Shown: positions 35,406 through 48,650, counted from the first letter of the stretch. The stretch is 64,000 nt of DNA from Megachile rotundata (GCF_050947335.1 NC_134997.1:8556001-8620000), one strand, 5' to 3'. Notes: generated from the letters alone by a model not told the origin. Numbers and translations are program-made.

Positions 35406-37558
35406 CTAAAAGACCCTGATACCTTTCTGCGATTGTATCGAACAGACATATCACCATAACCTATAAACAAAGACATAACCTACGAGTCACTTAAAAACTC
35501 CAAAAGTTGGCAATATAACGAGAGTATCCTAGAAATAATAGTCTCCATCACTGGAAAAATGGAAGTAACACCAGTATTGCATCACATTTCTTAAGAATTC
35601 ATTTCTTTGATGTACTGCGTTATAGTCTTTCCCGAGAATCACCGCGTTTATCCGCTCTCGAGAGTCCTTGCGTAGGAGTGACGATTCCTTGCGACATTCC
35701 GAAGGATTTTGTTGTACGCAATTGACCCACCCACGCAACGACTAGAAATTACCACCGTTGAAGCTAATTACAAGCAGCCTCGATTTACAAGGCGGGCCCC
35801 TGGCGAAAGTGGTACGAGTTTTCTGACTTTTAATGACTGCTTCTGTTTTCTATGGCTTCTTGAACGTGGAAGGTTGAGATGAATTATGAGGCTACTTTGA
35901 TTTAGTATGAGGTAGCGTTTGGAAATGAAGGTATTAGTTGTAATATTTGAGTGGGATATTTTTGAAATGGTTGATGTACTTTGATGGCTACTGTTGAGGA
36001 TAGTAATAGGTTCTCTTCCTAATTAAGAGTTTGATATTTCTCTAATTTTGTGATAAAATTCTTCAATAAGCCATAATACTCAAATCCACAAATCTGTGAA
36101 TTCCCAAATTTAAAAATGTTCCTGCCTTCCAACCTTTTCTATATTTACACCCTTTCAGCAAATGCCAATTTGATCATTTAACCTAACCTAACCTCACAAC
36201 ACCCTCTAATTAAAACTTACCAACAATTACAGCAATATTAATTATTACCCATCAAAGGAACATAAAATTGCAACTATCATTCATGACTCCATCAAAGTGT
36301 TAATAATCCTCCCATTCAAACGCCACAAATCTCCTCTAAATTAGAGTACAAAGTACGTCAAGAAGATAGACTCGCAAACAGGATGCTATAGAAACAACAT
36401 CAATCCGGCCAACTTAATTAATCCATCATTGTAAGAATAATCAAGTGTCGGTTAGTCAACTAGGATGTAATAAGCGGTTGTCGATTACTTCCTAGCGAAA
36501 GCATCTCCAAGACGAATAGGGTCTCACCAAAGAAAAGATAGCTATCGGGAGTCACGTTTTCGATATCATGATCGAGTTGGACGTGCTCGAAATGTATTCA
36601 TAAACGAACGTGCACTGCAATCCAATTGAGAAGACGGATGGTAAGTGGAGGATATTAAACGATAGGCACTTTTGGATCATGTTACTATCTAACTATACTT
36701 GGACACTTGCAAAGTGGCTCGTACATAAATAACACTTTTGGAACATTGTATGAGGTGTACGATGATATATTGTGAAATAGGGTGATAGATTAATGAGACT
36801 TTTGGGATATTTTGTGAGGTAGCTACACTCAGATAAAACTCCACAAAACAGAAGATAACTACATAAGATAAAAAGCTAATTTGTCTTCATCTATAACAGG
36901 AATTACAAACTGTCCATGCCATACTACATAATCCATTATAGACAGTATTTCTAAAAATACATCTCTCACGCTCTACACCTACTTTTACTTTCCTCCGTGT
37001 GACACATTTCTGCCACGCTGTCAATAAGCAACTCGCTCGAGCGTATCAACCTAAATCGCGAGAGCAGCATGAAACCGGCATGTTCCGCGTCTAAAGCTAC
37101 CATCATATCCGATAATGAGGAACGATAACGCACCGAAAGATCGCTTATTGGAAAATTCTTCGACCCGGTTCTCACGAGCCTTGGATAGAAATTCCTGAAC
37201 AAACCACGTTTTCTAACTTGCACGATCGAGACTAGTCGATCCGGTCAGCGGCCTTGCGGTGTTTTTCGAACAATTTTTCCGATCTATGACTGGTTGCCGG
37301 CGTAACGAGATTTTGCTAATCAAGATCTTACAACTTAACCCAATGCGGTCCACATAATCATTTCCAGCCTTCGAATCACGGAGACCGATCTGAATAATTC
37401 CTAATTATTTCGAACCACACGAATCAGAAGGCTCGCAGAGGGTGCTCGTCACGTGACTGGTCACGGGTCCTCAACGACCCCTAATACGGTGAACGTTAAG
37501 GGTTTAGTCTATCAAATTAGGAGCACCTGGTGGCGAAACCGAGAAGCTCCGGCGATCC
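35406..37558. other. Unique sequence, no gene
   Basis: 35406-36960 is AT-rich, with a two-unit CCTAACCTAACC run near 36180. 36960-37560 is moderately CpG-rich with short unrecognised frames on both strands. Confidence 0.5.
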
Positions 37559-37559
37559 C

Positions 37560-37910
37560 TGTCTCTCCCGTGAGAAAAGACAAGGACAGCAACAATTTCG
37601 TCGACGCGACACGTTCAAGCGAAAAAACAATATTTTCTCGTACTTTCTTTTCTAAAGTATTCTTCGCTTCATTAGACGGCTCCGTACCGAGTCCGATTTT
37701 GCAATTTGTCCCTTGAAATGTTATAAAAATATATTTTCGTTTTTAATCAAATTTTGAGGGTCGAATTGCAAAAGGCTCTGTATCGACCAGCACTGTACGG
37801 AGAATATTTTGAAAAGAAAGTACACGGAAATATTGCTTCGTTGCTTGAAAATGCGAAGGCGAAATTGTTGCTGTCTTCGTCTCTCGTTACTCTGCACTGT
37901 TTCAGCAGAG
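37560..37910. repeat. Imperfect inverted repeat (foldback) next to the 156-bp satellite
   Basis: Left arm about 37565-37680 (GACAGCAACAATTTCGTCGA, then CAATATTTTCTCGTACTTTC) pairs with right arm about 37795-37905 (reverse complement contains GACAGCAACAATTTCGCC and GAAGCAATATTTCCGTGTAC). Arms are about 75% similar. The left arm also matches 17046-17125. 37905-37930 has GTCTCCGCAGCGGAGAC, a near-perfect palindrome. Confidence 0.78.
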
Positions 37911-38004
37911 GTCTCCGCAGCGGAGAGACAAGATCGCCGGAGACTTTAGTAGGAGGATTTTGTATATTGCAGGAGGATAAGTTGGTCCTTGAGTACTAGG
38001 CCTG

Positions 38005-39185
38005 GTACAGGGGTATCAAGGTTGGTACATTAGTATCAAGGTTGGTACATGAGTATCAAGATTGATCCATCAGTATCAAGGTTGTCGATCAATAGCAAGG
38101 TTGGTCCATCAGTAGCAATGTTATCCATCGGCATCTAAGTTGGTTCATCGGTATTAAGTTTGTCGATCAATAGCAAGGTTAGTCTATTAGTATCAAGGTT
38201 ATCCATCAGCATCTAGGTTGGTCCACCAGCGTCAAGTTTGTGGATTAATATCTAGTTTGGTCCATCAGTATCAGGTTTACCAATCAGTATTAAGTTTGTT
38301 CCATCAGTATCAAGTTTGTCTTTCAATGGCTAGGTTGATCCATCAGCAGCAAAGTTATCCATCAACGTCTAGGTTGGTCCGTCAGTATCAAGTTTGTGGA
38401 TCAATATCTAGTTTGGTCCATCAGTATCAGGTTTACCAATCAGTATTAAGTTTGTTCCATCAGTATCAAGTTTGTCTATCAATGGCTAGGTTGATCCATC
38501 AGCATCAAAGTTATCCATCAACGTCGAGGTTGGTCCGTCAGTATCAAGTTTGTGGATCAATATCTAGTTTGGTCCATCAGTATCAGGTTTACCAATCAGT
38601 ATTAAGTTTGTTCCGTCAGTATCAAGTTTGTCTATCAATGGCTAGGTTGATCCATCAGCATCAAAGTTATCCATCAACGTCTAGGTTGGTCCGTCAGTAT
38701 CAAGTTTGTGGATCAATATCTAGTTTGGTCCATCAGTATCAGGTTTACCAATCAGTATTAAGTTTGTTCCATCAGTATCAAGTTTGTCTATCAATGGCTA
38801 GGTTGATCCATCAGCAGCAATGTTACCCATCGGCATCTAGGTTGGTTCATCATTATTAAGTTTGTCGATCAATCGCGAGGTTGGTCCATTAGTATCAAGG
38901 TTATCCATCGGCATCTAGGTTGGTCCACCAGTGTCAAGTTTGTCGATCAATATCTAGTTTGGTCCATCATCAGCAAGGTTATCCAGCAACGTCTAGGTTG
39001 GTCCGTCAGTATCAAGTTTGTTGATCAATATCAAGTTTGGACCATCAGTATCAGGTTTACCCATCAGTATTAAGTTTGTTCCATCTGAATCAAGTTTGTC
39101 GATCAATATGAAGGTCCATCCAAAAGTATCAAGGTTCATCCGTCACTATCGAAATTGGTTCATCAGTACTGTTCACCCATCAGTA
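38005..39185 (-). repeat. 156-bp higher-order satellite, inverted relative to 17.1-18.0 kb
   Basis: The landmark TCTAGTTTGG occurs at 38251, 38407, 38563 and 38719 (exactly 156 bp), then at 38953 (234 = 1.5 x 156, so a 78-bp sub-period exists). The reverse complement gives CTAGATATTGATC as in the 17-kb array. A 213-codon frame (38218-38859) with a 52-residue repeat follows because 156 is divisible by three; judged non-coding. Confidence 0.96.
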
Positions 39186-39189
39186 CCAA

Positions 39190-39710
39190 AACTGGACCAC
39201 GAGTCCACTAAACAGTTAAGCAACCGAATGTCCCTGAGCTCGCTAGTACCACGAATTATGGGCCCACGGTGTATACATATATGGCCTGCGAGAGATCGCA
39301 GGCCAGGGGGCAGCACGTTTCTCTCATTATGCCGTTCGCCTCCTCGAAATCCTAACTGTACAATGCACCTACCCCGCCCAAGGGGCCATCGTCGTCGGCA
39401 TCCTCGACGCTCCTGTGCAGACGCTGGAACGCAGGAACGTGCTCGATTATTTCGAGTCGAGGGAGCGTGCGAGAAGGTCGCAGACACCTCTCGAATCGGT
39501 CATCTTGATTGACTACGTCGGGAATGGTCCGGGTTTTGCGAACTGAGGTGGAAAAAAATTGGGTTCTGCGAAATATGCGAATTTATGGGGGAACTATTGA
39601 AAAGTATTGAACGATATGAGGTTTGATGTTGGGTAAAGGTTTTTTAATATGTTGGAATTATTAGGAATTGGTTCTTGCTGGATTAGAAATGAGATTATGA
39701 GGCTTTGTGA
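39190..39710. other. Unique CpG-containing block, no gene
   Basis: 39230-39530 is GC-richer with frames on both strands (104-164 codons, partly satellite). No recognised protein. Confidence 0.45.
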
Positions 39711-39711
39711 T

Positions 39712-39865
39712 TTTTGAGACTTTGAGACAATTTTACAGTTTGAGAGTTTGACAATTTGGCAGTTTGACAATTTGACAGTTTGACAATTCAACAATTTAAC
39801 AAGCTACCATCTTAACAATTTAACAACTTAATAAGCTATCATCTTAACAATTTAAAAATTTGCAA
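39712..39865 (+). repeat. 8-bp minisatellite GACAATTT/GACAGTTT/AACAATTT
   Basis: Clean 8-bp phase, with a repeated AACAAGCTACCATCTT pair of 8-mers. Confidence 0.9.
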
Positions 39866-41175
39866 ACTAAAGAATTTAAAGAAATTGTAAGACTTGTATA
39901 ATCGAAAATAGCTCGCAATAAAAGAAAAAGAAACGCAGAATTAGAAAGCCACCTACACTTTCAATCACTTAATCGACTTCTATTTCCATTCATTGATCAT
40001 GATAATGACATTTACATAGAACCTCGATATCGGCTTACGGAACTAGTTTAGTTGCGAACACGTTAACGAAACTAATCTCAATTAAGAGCGAAGCTGATAA
40101 TGAGCCACGCCGTTGGCACGCTCACGTGCGTCCTACCTCTTACTGTACAGTCGCTTACAAATTTGGTGTCCCTAACAAAAATTAAGTAATCAATCATCTA
40201 CTTCCAACATTCTTCTTCCATCACCAATCTATGGATCCTATTTCTATAAACATAAAAATAATCAAATTTCTCAGGAACGAAGATTACATTGGGTTACCCA
40301 GAATTTTCTTATTACCTTCACTTTCAGACAGCTATAATTTTCGTCGAAATCATTCAACGCCATATTTGTCAATAAAACAAACCACGATCCGTAATTAATT
40401 TTCAAATAACAGTGAAATTGTTAAGGGGTGCGATACGAAAATAAAAACCGTGTCGACTTTGTATTTATTAGAAACTGAACTGGAACTTGCAAGCTGATAG
40501 AAGCAACGATACCTAGACAGACCTACAGATCCCCGGTCATATTGAGGTTATGCCACCAATATTATATAATTCGTAACTTTTCACGGCATTGTCCGTATTA
40601 CCGGAGCTAAACTGTAATATATTCGGCTGAAATTTCGATCTGACTTTCATAATCTTCCTTACCGTTCAACCATCGGAATATTAGGGATTTCTATTATTTT
40701 CACAATAGATTACAGATGAATATTAAGTTTGATCTGTGCTTAGATTACATTTTTGTCAAAAACTTGTAGAGATTTTTCGTACGTCCGTAAACAGGAAGGA
40801 CGAGAACGGGTCTCTGTTAATTATTGATCAGTCGCGATTACGATAAGCGCCGCAGGGCTCGAGGTGAAGCTTTGTATCATCGCAACGATATCAGCCACGG
40901 TCTATCGGATAGCCTTTGAATACGATGTACTAGGAAGTGTGCGTTGTCCTGACAAATGAGATTAATCGTCGCCAAATACGGTGGTCGGTTGTTGCACTCG
41001 CAATTAAAGCCCGTTTAATAAAGCACCAAGGCAAATCGTTTCGCGCTCGTTGGAATGTGAAAGTAGATAAGTCTACTTCGGTTCATTGTGCACGTTCGAT
41101 GGCGATCGAGGACTATTTTGGTTAAAGACAAACTGCGGAGTTTACGATTTTACGATCTATAAATTTTTCGATTTT
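39866..41175. other. Unique sequence, no gene
   Basis: Mostly AT-rich. 40840-41110 has more CpG and a 62-codon unrecognised frame. Confidence 0.5.
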
Positions 41176-41179
41176 CAAG

Positions 41180-41815
41180 TTGTTTAATTTTGAAATGTTG
41201 CAATGTTGCAATTTTAAAATGTAGCAATGTTGAAATGCAACATTGTTGTGCTATTGATGTATTGTAATGTCGAAATACTGCAATGTTGTAATGTTGCGCG
41301 TTGAAAATGTTACAATTTTACAATAGCGACAATGTTACAGTGTTGCAATGTTGCACATGTTACAATATTATAATGTCGATAATGTTACAGTGTTGCAATG
41401 TTGCACATGTTACAATATTATAATGTCCATAATGTTACAACATTGCTATGTTGCACATGTTACAATGTTATAATGTCGACAATGTTGCAATGCTACAATG
41501 TTACACTGTAGACTATGTTGCAATGTTGCAAATGGTACAATATTACAATGTCGATAATGTTACAATATTGCAATGTTGAAATGCTGCAATGTTACACTGT
41601 CCACAATGTTGCAATGTTGAACTACAATGATGTTGAAAGACTGCATCGTTGCAATGTCGAAATAAAATGTAGCAAAGTTGAAATACTGCATTGTTGCAAT
41701 GCCACAATGTTGAGCTGTTAAAGTACTGCAATGTTGGAATGTTGCAAATGTTACAATATTACAATGTTGCAGTGCTACAATGTTACAATGCTACAGTGTT
41801 ACACTGCTGCTACAA
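41180..41815 (+). repeat. 8-bp minisatellite AATGTTGC/AATGTTAC
   Basis: About 75 units of the 8-mer AATGTTGC and relatives, with a higher-order block near GTTGCACATGTTACAATATT repeated at about 41350, 41402 and 41454. Confidence 0.95.
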
Positions 41816-41819
41816 TGTT

Positions 41820-43838
41820 GCTATTAGTGGCTTATTATTGTTGTGAATTAGTAGCTTTAACAATGCTTTAATTTGTTGTCTCAGAAACCCAAAATCTAGA
41901 AAACATAAAAATCCAGCGATATTGCAATGAAAAAATTTGCGAATTAAAAAATTGAAAACTACAAGAATCTTATTTCTAATCTCGCAATTTAACATTTGAA
42001 ATACTAAATAACACAAAATAAATTTCCAAAATTTCTTAAATCCAAAAAATTATGAAAGTCTAAATTCGAGTATCCCTACAACTCCTACTTCATTAATTTA
42101 AATTTCAAATCATTTCCTGCAACTTTCTCGCGCAGCAAATAAAACAGAAATGTCACTAGATCGTTAGACCACCTAGTCGGCGATTTTCAACAAATCCGGT
42201 CGCCAGGATCTCGGAAATGGATCTAGCAACTGGAATACCAGAGATAATAAATAAATTTCTGCGAACACGTGTGAGAACACGATAACATCTGTTGTTGCAC
42301 AAGTAATAGAGTAATTAATTCAACAAGCTAAATTTAAACGGGACAAAGAATTGAACAACGCGTAGAATTAATAAAGTATGTATCTGCTTGCATAAGTTGA
42401 CTGGTACAAGTTGCTGGCTGGAAAAACTATCTTATCGCTGTCGGAAGAAACTCTTGTAACTTGAAAGAAACAGACTGGTTCACGATCTGGATATTGAGAT
42501 CATACGTCCTGTAAAATGAACGGTAAGCGATGTCTTTTTGTGCGCGATTTCAGCTTTCTTTTTGTGGCGCGAGGTAGACTTTATGCTGGTAGAGTTCAAT
42601 GTTAATTTACTGAGTTTATAGAATTTTATAAATTAGAAGATGCAAGTGAAAAAAATTGGAAAGTTTGAGAATTTTGGTGTTTGGTTTAGGAAATTGGATG
42701 ATTTATAACTTCTCGAAATTTCAGAATTAAAGATTTAAGTATTTCAAGATTTTGAGACTTTGGGGTTTCAAGATTTCTTTTGAACATCATCTACAAAATA
42801 AAATTTTAAGGCATCACAATTTTTGGACAGCATGGATTGTTTCCCAGACTTAACCAAATAAATTCATCGAACCGAATTTTGAACTTGAACCGAATTCATC
42901 GAACGAAACAAAACTTGATCGACAGGACAAAAAGAGTATCCTAACAAAAAGATGCAAAAGACTTCAGAAATTCCATGGAGAGACTGGTCCCGTATCCCAG
43001 GATCTGCAGGAGCCTTCGCTCGTCCATGACGGTGGCCTTCGGCATGATTTACCGCCAGCCGGCCGATATTTATTAACCGCATTAATTAACTTTATTAATC
43101 GGCCCGGCGCGAAAACTGTCTCTCCTCGTCGTAAATACCGCGAGTGACCGCGTGAGAGACTCCCTGGCAGAAATTCGCGGAATAAACCTAACCTAAGGCG
43201 AGGAACCACTGGTAGCAAACTCGCGCGGAGATTAAAGGCTTATTACGGTCGGACGTGCGATTAATGACGCGAATAGCGTCGGTTTATTGCGTCTGCGTGC
43301 CGAATAAATTCGTCGGCTTCCGATCGACGAGAAAAACGACGCCGCGCGGGGGCGTTCCGGACATTTATCAGCCCTAATTCGAACGGCTCCGAGCTCCCTC
43401 TAATTGCATCGTTAAGGCCCGACCGCCATTTCTAACAACCCAGTGATTGAGGTTATTGATAACCGCGGACGCCGTGATCTTCGATCACCGGCTCGATTGA
43501 TTCCCTCTGCGTGCCGTGATTTACATCGTATTTGCGTTTGCCTTCTCTTTCATTTGGGCCTCCGGCGGGTTGCTACCTTCGGTCTAGGTTGGGATGCAGA
43601 TCGAACTTATGTACTGGGGACTTGATGCCTCTGGTTTTTAGGAGGAGGATGGGTGATTTGGGACGCTGGGATTTGAGGATGGTGGACATTGAGGAGATGG
43701 GGATATTGGTATTTGTGGAGTGGGTCATTTGGAGAGAATGTGGATACCTATGGACTTGAGGATTTGGATACTTAGGGTACTTAGATATTTGTGACCTGTG
43801 AATAGGAGAAATGAAGATTTGGGGCTTCTGGAGGAAAT
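41820..43838. other. Unique sequence with a large CpG-rich core, no gene
   Basis: 41820-42840 is AT-rich. 42950-43620 is CpG-rich and includes TTAATTAACTTTATTAATCG (43081-43100) and GGTTTATTGCGTC (about 43270), homeodomain-like words in GC-rich context. Open frames on both strands are short and unrecognised. 43640-43800 holds a decayed G-rich 8-mer repeat. The core is a candidate enhancer by composition only. Confidence 0.45.
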
Positions 43839-43844
43839 CTTTAC

Positions 43845-44425
43845 ATTCCAAGTCCCAGCATCCCCAAATTCTTACATACCTAAATTCTTATATTTTCAAA
43901 TTCCTACATCCCCACATTATTATATCACCAAATTCCTACATCTTCAAATCTCCACATCTACACATCCCTAATTCTCCAAATCCTCAAGTTTCCAAACACC
44001 TACATTCCCAAATTACTAAATTCCCTAATTCTCAAGCTTGCAAATCCCCACATCCCCAAATCCCTACATCTCCAAATCCCTACACCCCCAAATTCCTACT
44101 TCCCCAAATCCCTACACTCCCAAATCACTAAATTTCCAAATTCTCAAGCTTGCAAATCCCCACATCCCCAAATCCCTACATCTCCAAATCCCTACACCCC
44201 CAAATTCCTACTTCCCCAAATCCCTACATCCCCAAATAACTTAATGTCCAAATTTTCAAGCTTCCAAATCCCCACAATCTCAAATCCTCACATCCCCAAA
44301 TCTCTACATCCCCCAATCCTTACATCTCCAAGTCTCTACACCCCCAAATTCCCACGTCCCCAAATTACTAAATTTCCTAATTCTCAAGCTTCCAATTCCT
44401 ACACCCCCAAATCCCTATATAGTGC
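43845..44425 (+). repeat. 16-bp minisatellite TCCCTACATCCCCAAA, 112-bp higher-order unit
   Basis: 8-mers CTACATCC and CCAAATTC alternate. The landmark CAAGCTTG/CAAGCTTC is at 44033, 44145, 44257 and 44385: spacings 112, 112, 128, all multiples of 16. Several frames are open as by-products. Confidence 0.96.
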
Positions 44426-44429
44426 TATT

Positions 44430-45342
44430 AGTACTTATGCTACTTGAAAATTTGTTATCTATGAATAATAGATGTAGATCTAATGATCTTCAAATTTGAG
44501 AAGTTAGGATGTGACACCCATGATTTACGTGATATAGATATTAGAGGAAGTTGCAAAACGATTATTTACAGTTAGAGGAATCCACAAATTTTGTGGACCT
44601 GCTATCACCTGGATGTAAATGTAAGAGTTTGAATGTTAAGAAAACTTGAATCCATACTGAAATACCTAACAACCTAATGACACCTTAATTTTTAAATATC
44701 GCATATTAATTTTAGGAATCGACTATTAGCAAATCATCTTCTACTAGTCAGTAATAACAACTAACAACTACCAAAAAAAGAAAGAGCTACCAAAGAACCC
44801 TATCGATTATTAAACAACCCCATCATCCTATCAACCCCATCACAAGTCAAACTTTAAAAAATCAAACCTTATAAGAACAAGGAAGTTCCAAAAATGAACC
44901 TCCTCAAAAAACGACTTGCTCATGTTTTTGCACCCTCGGGTATCGAGTTTTACGAGAATAGGCAGTAAGGCAAATGTTACGCGAAGAAATTACACGCTTA
45001 CGAATGGCTCGTAAAAATGAACGAAGGACTGACACAAAGGCTTGAGATAATCGTAGCCCGGTGTTTCCATGTAGGGCCAACTTCGGTAGTATGTAATTTC
45101 AATTCGTTTAAATACACCATAAAAAGCCTCGATTTATTCCTGTCGCGCCACGTAACTGCCGTGAAAGGGATATTCCTTGGTTGAAGGTGAAAGTTCGAGG
45201 ATCGTCCGGGTTGTCCTGTAAATCATCCGGCAAAACCCGTGGATACAATGCAATGGGAGCTCCTTTTGCTTCGATTCGATTTTCCTAACCGTTTGCCTAT
45301 TTGTTTTGCTTCGTACAAGATTTATCGACAATTTCGATTTTT
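44430..45342. other. Unique AT-rich sequence, no gene
   Basis: 45050-45310 is slightly GC-richer with a 65-codon unrecognised minus-strand frame. Confidence 0.5.
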
Positions 45343-45344
45343 AT

Positions 45345-45740
45345 TAAAAGTTACAAGAAGTTTACGTTGGTTTTACGTGGTTTGAGAGGGTTTGAACAAA
45401 TTTAATTTGGTTTTATATGGTCTGAGAGGGTTTGAACTTGTTTAATTTGGTCTTACGTGGTAGGAATGGGTTTAAGTTGGTTTCAGAAGGTTTCTAACTT
45501 GTTCAATTTGGTTACACATGGTCTGAAAGAGTTTGAATTTGTTTTATTTAGTTTTACTTGATTTGAAATTGAATTTAGTTTAAAATGATGTGAATTGACC
45601 TACTATGATTTGACTAGGTTTGAATATGTTTAATTTGGTTTTACGTGGTAGGAATGGGTTTAAGTTGGTTTCAGAAGGTTTCTAACTTGTTCAATTTGAT
45701 TCCACATGCTTTGAACATGCTTAATGTACTTCGAAACGGT
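45345..45740 (+). repeat. Diverged ~40-bp minisatellite (GGTTTGAACTTGTTTAATTT type)
   Basis: Units share TTTAATTTGGTTTTACGTGG and GAGAGGGTTTGAAC. TTTGAAC lies at 45391 and 45431. A ~60-bp block (GGTAGGAATGGGTTTAAGTT) is duplicated at about 45459 and 45647. Confidence 0.85.
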
Positions 45741-46480
45741 TTAAACCTACTATAGTTATTATTCCATCCCACGCCATCTCATGGGTTGCCATCTGTACAC
45801 AAAACCACAACCACATCAATTATCCGTCCTCATTAGTTCAAATAATAGTTTCACCTGCAATGAAATCCATTCTCGTTACACGAGTCGGTTTTCAATAATA
45901 TCCAGAATCGCTACAAAAACACGAGATCCTTGTTAAATCGCAGAAAACATCATCATTAGAAAGTATATCGATGACTAAATGCAATTAATTTCCAGCAGTG
46001 ACCAGTTTCTAACAATCGACCGATTGAAGTTCAAAGCGATCAGTAAAAAGAACATTATCCTGACTCTAGCTGCCGGCGATATAACGTGAACAAATTAATG
46101 GACCATAGAGATAATTGTACAAATAAGGTTTATGTCGAAATCCATGTTTCTCAACGTGTTTCAGATATCTTTAGCAACACGTTGTGTTATTGCAATTTAC
46201 AATTAGTTGGAATTCCGTTACGTTTCCTGTTCATACGAGCACCTTACATTTGAATTGCGACAGGGACTTTTAGTTCTTTTAGGTCGAACTTGATTTACAA
46301 TTGTCGGGTGGTATGTTAATCAACTGTAATGGACGTTGGAGTGTTTCAGGTTAGAGTGGAGAAAATTGTAGGGAAACCTTGAGGTAGGGAAAGGGGTGTT
46401 TGAGAGGTAATGATTCTTCAAATGTGAAGGTTCTTTTAGTTTTGAGGTGGAAAAAGTAGCGAATTGTGGGTTATTCATAA
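45741..46480. other. Unique AT-rich sequence, nothing seen
   Basis: No exon, RNA or repeat recognised. Confidence 0.5.
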
Positions 46481-46484
46481 ATTC

Positions 46485-47230
46485 ACAAACTCACAAATAT
46501 TCAAATTCTCATAGACTCATAAACTCACAAAGTCACAAACTTACAAATTAAAAAATCATGAGATTGTAATACTAGAAATTCACAAATTTACAAGCTTACA
46601 AACTTATAAACTCACAAACTCACAAACTCACAAACTCACAAACTCACAAACTTACAAACTTACAAATTCACAAATTTACAAGTTGTCAAGTTCACATACT
46701 CATAAACCCACAAAGTCACAATCTTACAGGTCCACAAACTAACAAGCTTTCAAACTCACAGACTTCACAAACCCACAAAGTCACAATCTGACAGACTCAT
46801 AAATTCACAAACATTCAAGCCCACAAATATTACAAACTCACAAATTCATAAATTCTCAAATTCATAGACTTCATAAACCCACAAATTCACAAACTTTCGA
46901 ACCCACAAATTATCAAGTTCACAGACTTTATAAATCCACAAAGTCACAATCTTACAGACCCACAAATTCACAAGCTTTCTAACCCACAATTATTACAAAC
47001 TCATAAATTGATAAATTATCAAATTCATAGACTTCATAAACCCACAAACTCACAATCTTTCAAACCCACAAATTATCAAATTCACAGACTTCATAAACCC
47101 ACAAAGTTACAACCTTATAGACCCACAAACTCACAAACTTTCAAACCCACAAATATTACAAACTTACAAATTTATAAATTATCAAATTCACAGACGTCAT
47201 AAACCCACAAAGTCACAATCTTACAGACTC
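46485..47230 (+). repeat. 8-bp minisatellite ACAAACTC
   Basis: Perfect ACAAACTC run at 46612-46650, flanked by a longer-period pattern with CATAAACCCACAAAGTCACA and ACAAATATTACAAACT repeated about every 115-165 bp. Confidence 0.93.
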
Positions 47231-47234
47231 ACAA

Positions 47235-48650
47235 ATAAAATCATCCACCATAATCTACCATTAAATCACCCACCATCATTATCACTATTCCTCCGAACTA
47301 AACAAAGCTATTCCATATTATATCCTAATTAAACTTCCTCCTAAATATACCTCACCTTATTAAACTTCCCCCATAATCAAGCATAAAATCAAGAAATCGG
47401 TTCGATAGTCTGAAATTGAATAGACAAAGCAATTCCGCACCGCGTCCGAGCGAAAGCGAGCACGTAGCCGGGTGAAATCGCGGCGTGTAATCGTTGGCCG
47501 GTGAGTCTATGACCTTGAGGTGACCTTCCTTTGAATCGAATGACCCTGACAACCTCGGCGGACCCAGCAGGGGACGAGCAACGTTCCCTATTTCGCGGCA
47601 GAGGCCTGCGATGAGCCCATCCCATTACAGGACGCCGGTGGAAGGGTATTAAAGCCGGATTTAATGAGCGGTTTCGCCTTTCGGTTGGCGCGATACGCGC
47701 GCTGATTGGACGTCGTAATTGGTATAATTGGCATCGGCAAGATCGGTGACCGGGTTGCTCGTTTCAGGGGTCGTCGCCTTCGGCTTAGCAAAATTCAATC
47801 GGCCTCCGACGATCATCGCTTATCCGCATCTTTCATCTTGAGGTTGGATCGGTTCCGGTGAATGCTGATCTGCCTTTTCGATGATTATCGACGTTATTAC
47901 GTGGCCGGGATTCGGTTCTATGGTTGGATACATTGCGGGAACGTTATTTTGACTCGTATGCATGTGGACGTTCAAGGGTAGATGCTAGGGATTATTAGGA
48001 AATAGATGTGGATTGATGTTCCTAGGATGATACTAGATGTTTTCCATAAACATCCAGAACCACATATCCCTTTCCGTTTACCCTGAATCTCCACACAAAA
48101 CTTCAGAAAAATAATTTGTGTCCCAGCACGACTTTCGCCAATTACTCGCCCGCAAAAAAGTAACGAGGTGATACAACTACTCATTGTTTCAAAGATATTA
48201 ATCTTCGCGTTTCGGATCCTTTAAACTCTCCCAGCCCGATTGCAGGGCGACGCGAGAAATAAAAGAAGAGGACCGATGTTACATGGTTTCGTTCGTTGCT
48301 CCTGGCCAACTCTTATTTCACAATCCAACGAAAAGATCGTGATCTCTGCGCGACTCTCATCCGACTTTCCATTTCGTTCGATACCCTGCACATAATACAT
48401 TATCCGGCTGCCTGCTTGTTCGCTGCTTTTAAGGCACTGATTATGCATGCGTCGGGATATTTATGCGCTCGCGAACTTTGCACGATTTTTACGCAGAACG
48501 GAGTTAATCACGCCCATCTCGGGACCATCAAACGGGAGATTTATGGAATTGCGGATGGATCAGTGGCGTAAGCAATGGTTTGTTGGGGAGTATTCTTTGT
48601 TTGGTGGGTCGGGAAGTGATGGGGGAAGTTAGAGCGCTTTGAGGTGGGAG
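47235..48650. other. Unique sequence with CpG-rich blocks, no gene
   Basis: 47380-47950 and 48200-48570 are CpG-rich with overlapping frames on both strands (up to 91 codons), none recognised. Between them the sequence is AT-rich. Confidence 0.45.

Noticed and set aside
36175..36196. CCTAACCTAACC as insect telomeric (TTAGG)n
   Set aside because: Only about two to three units, isolated in unique sequence; CCTAACC words recur singly (for example near 43190).
38218..38859. 213-codon plus-strand open frame with 52-residue repeats
   Set aside because: The 156-bp satellite is divisible by three, so an open register repeats; the inverted copy at 17 kb shows no such frame.
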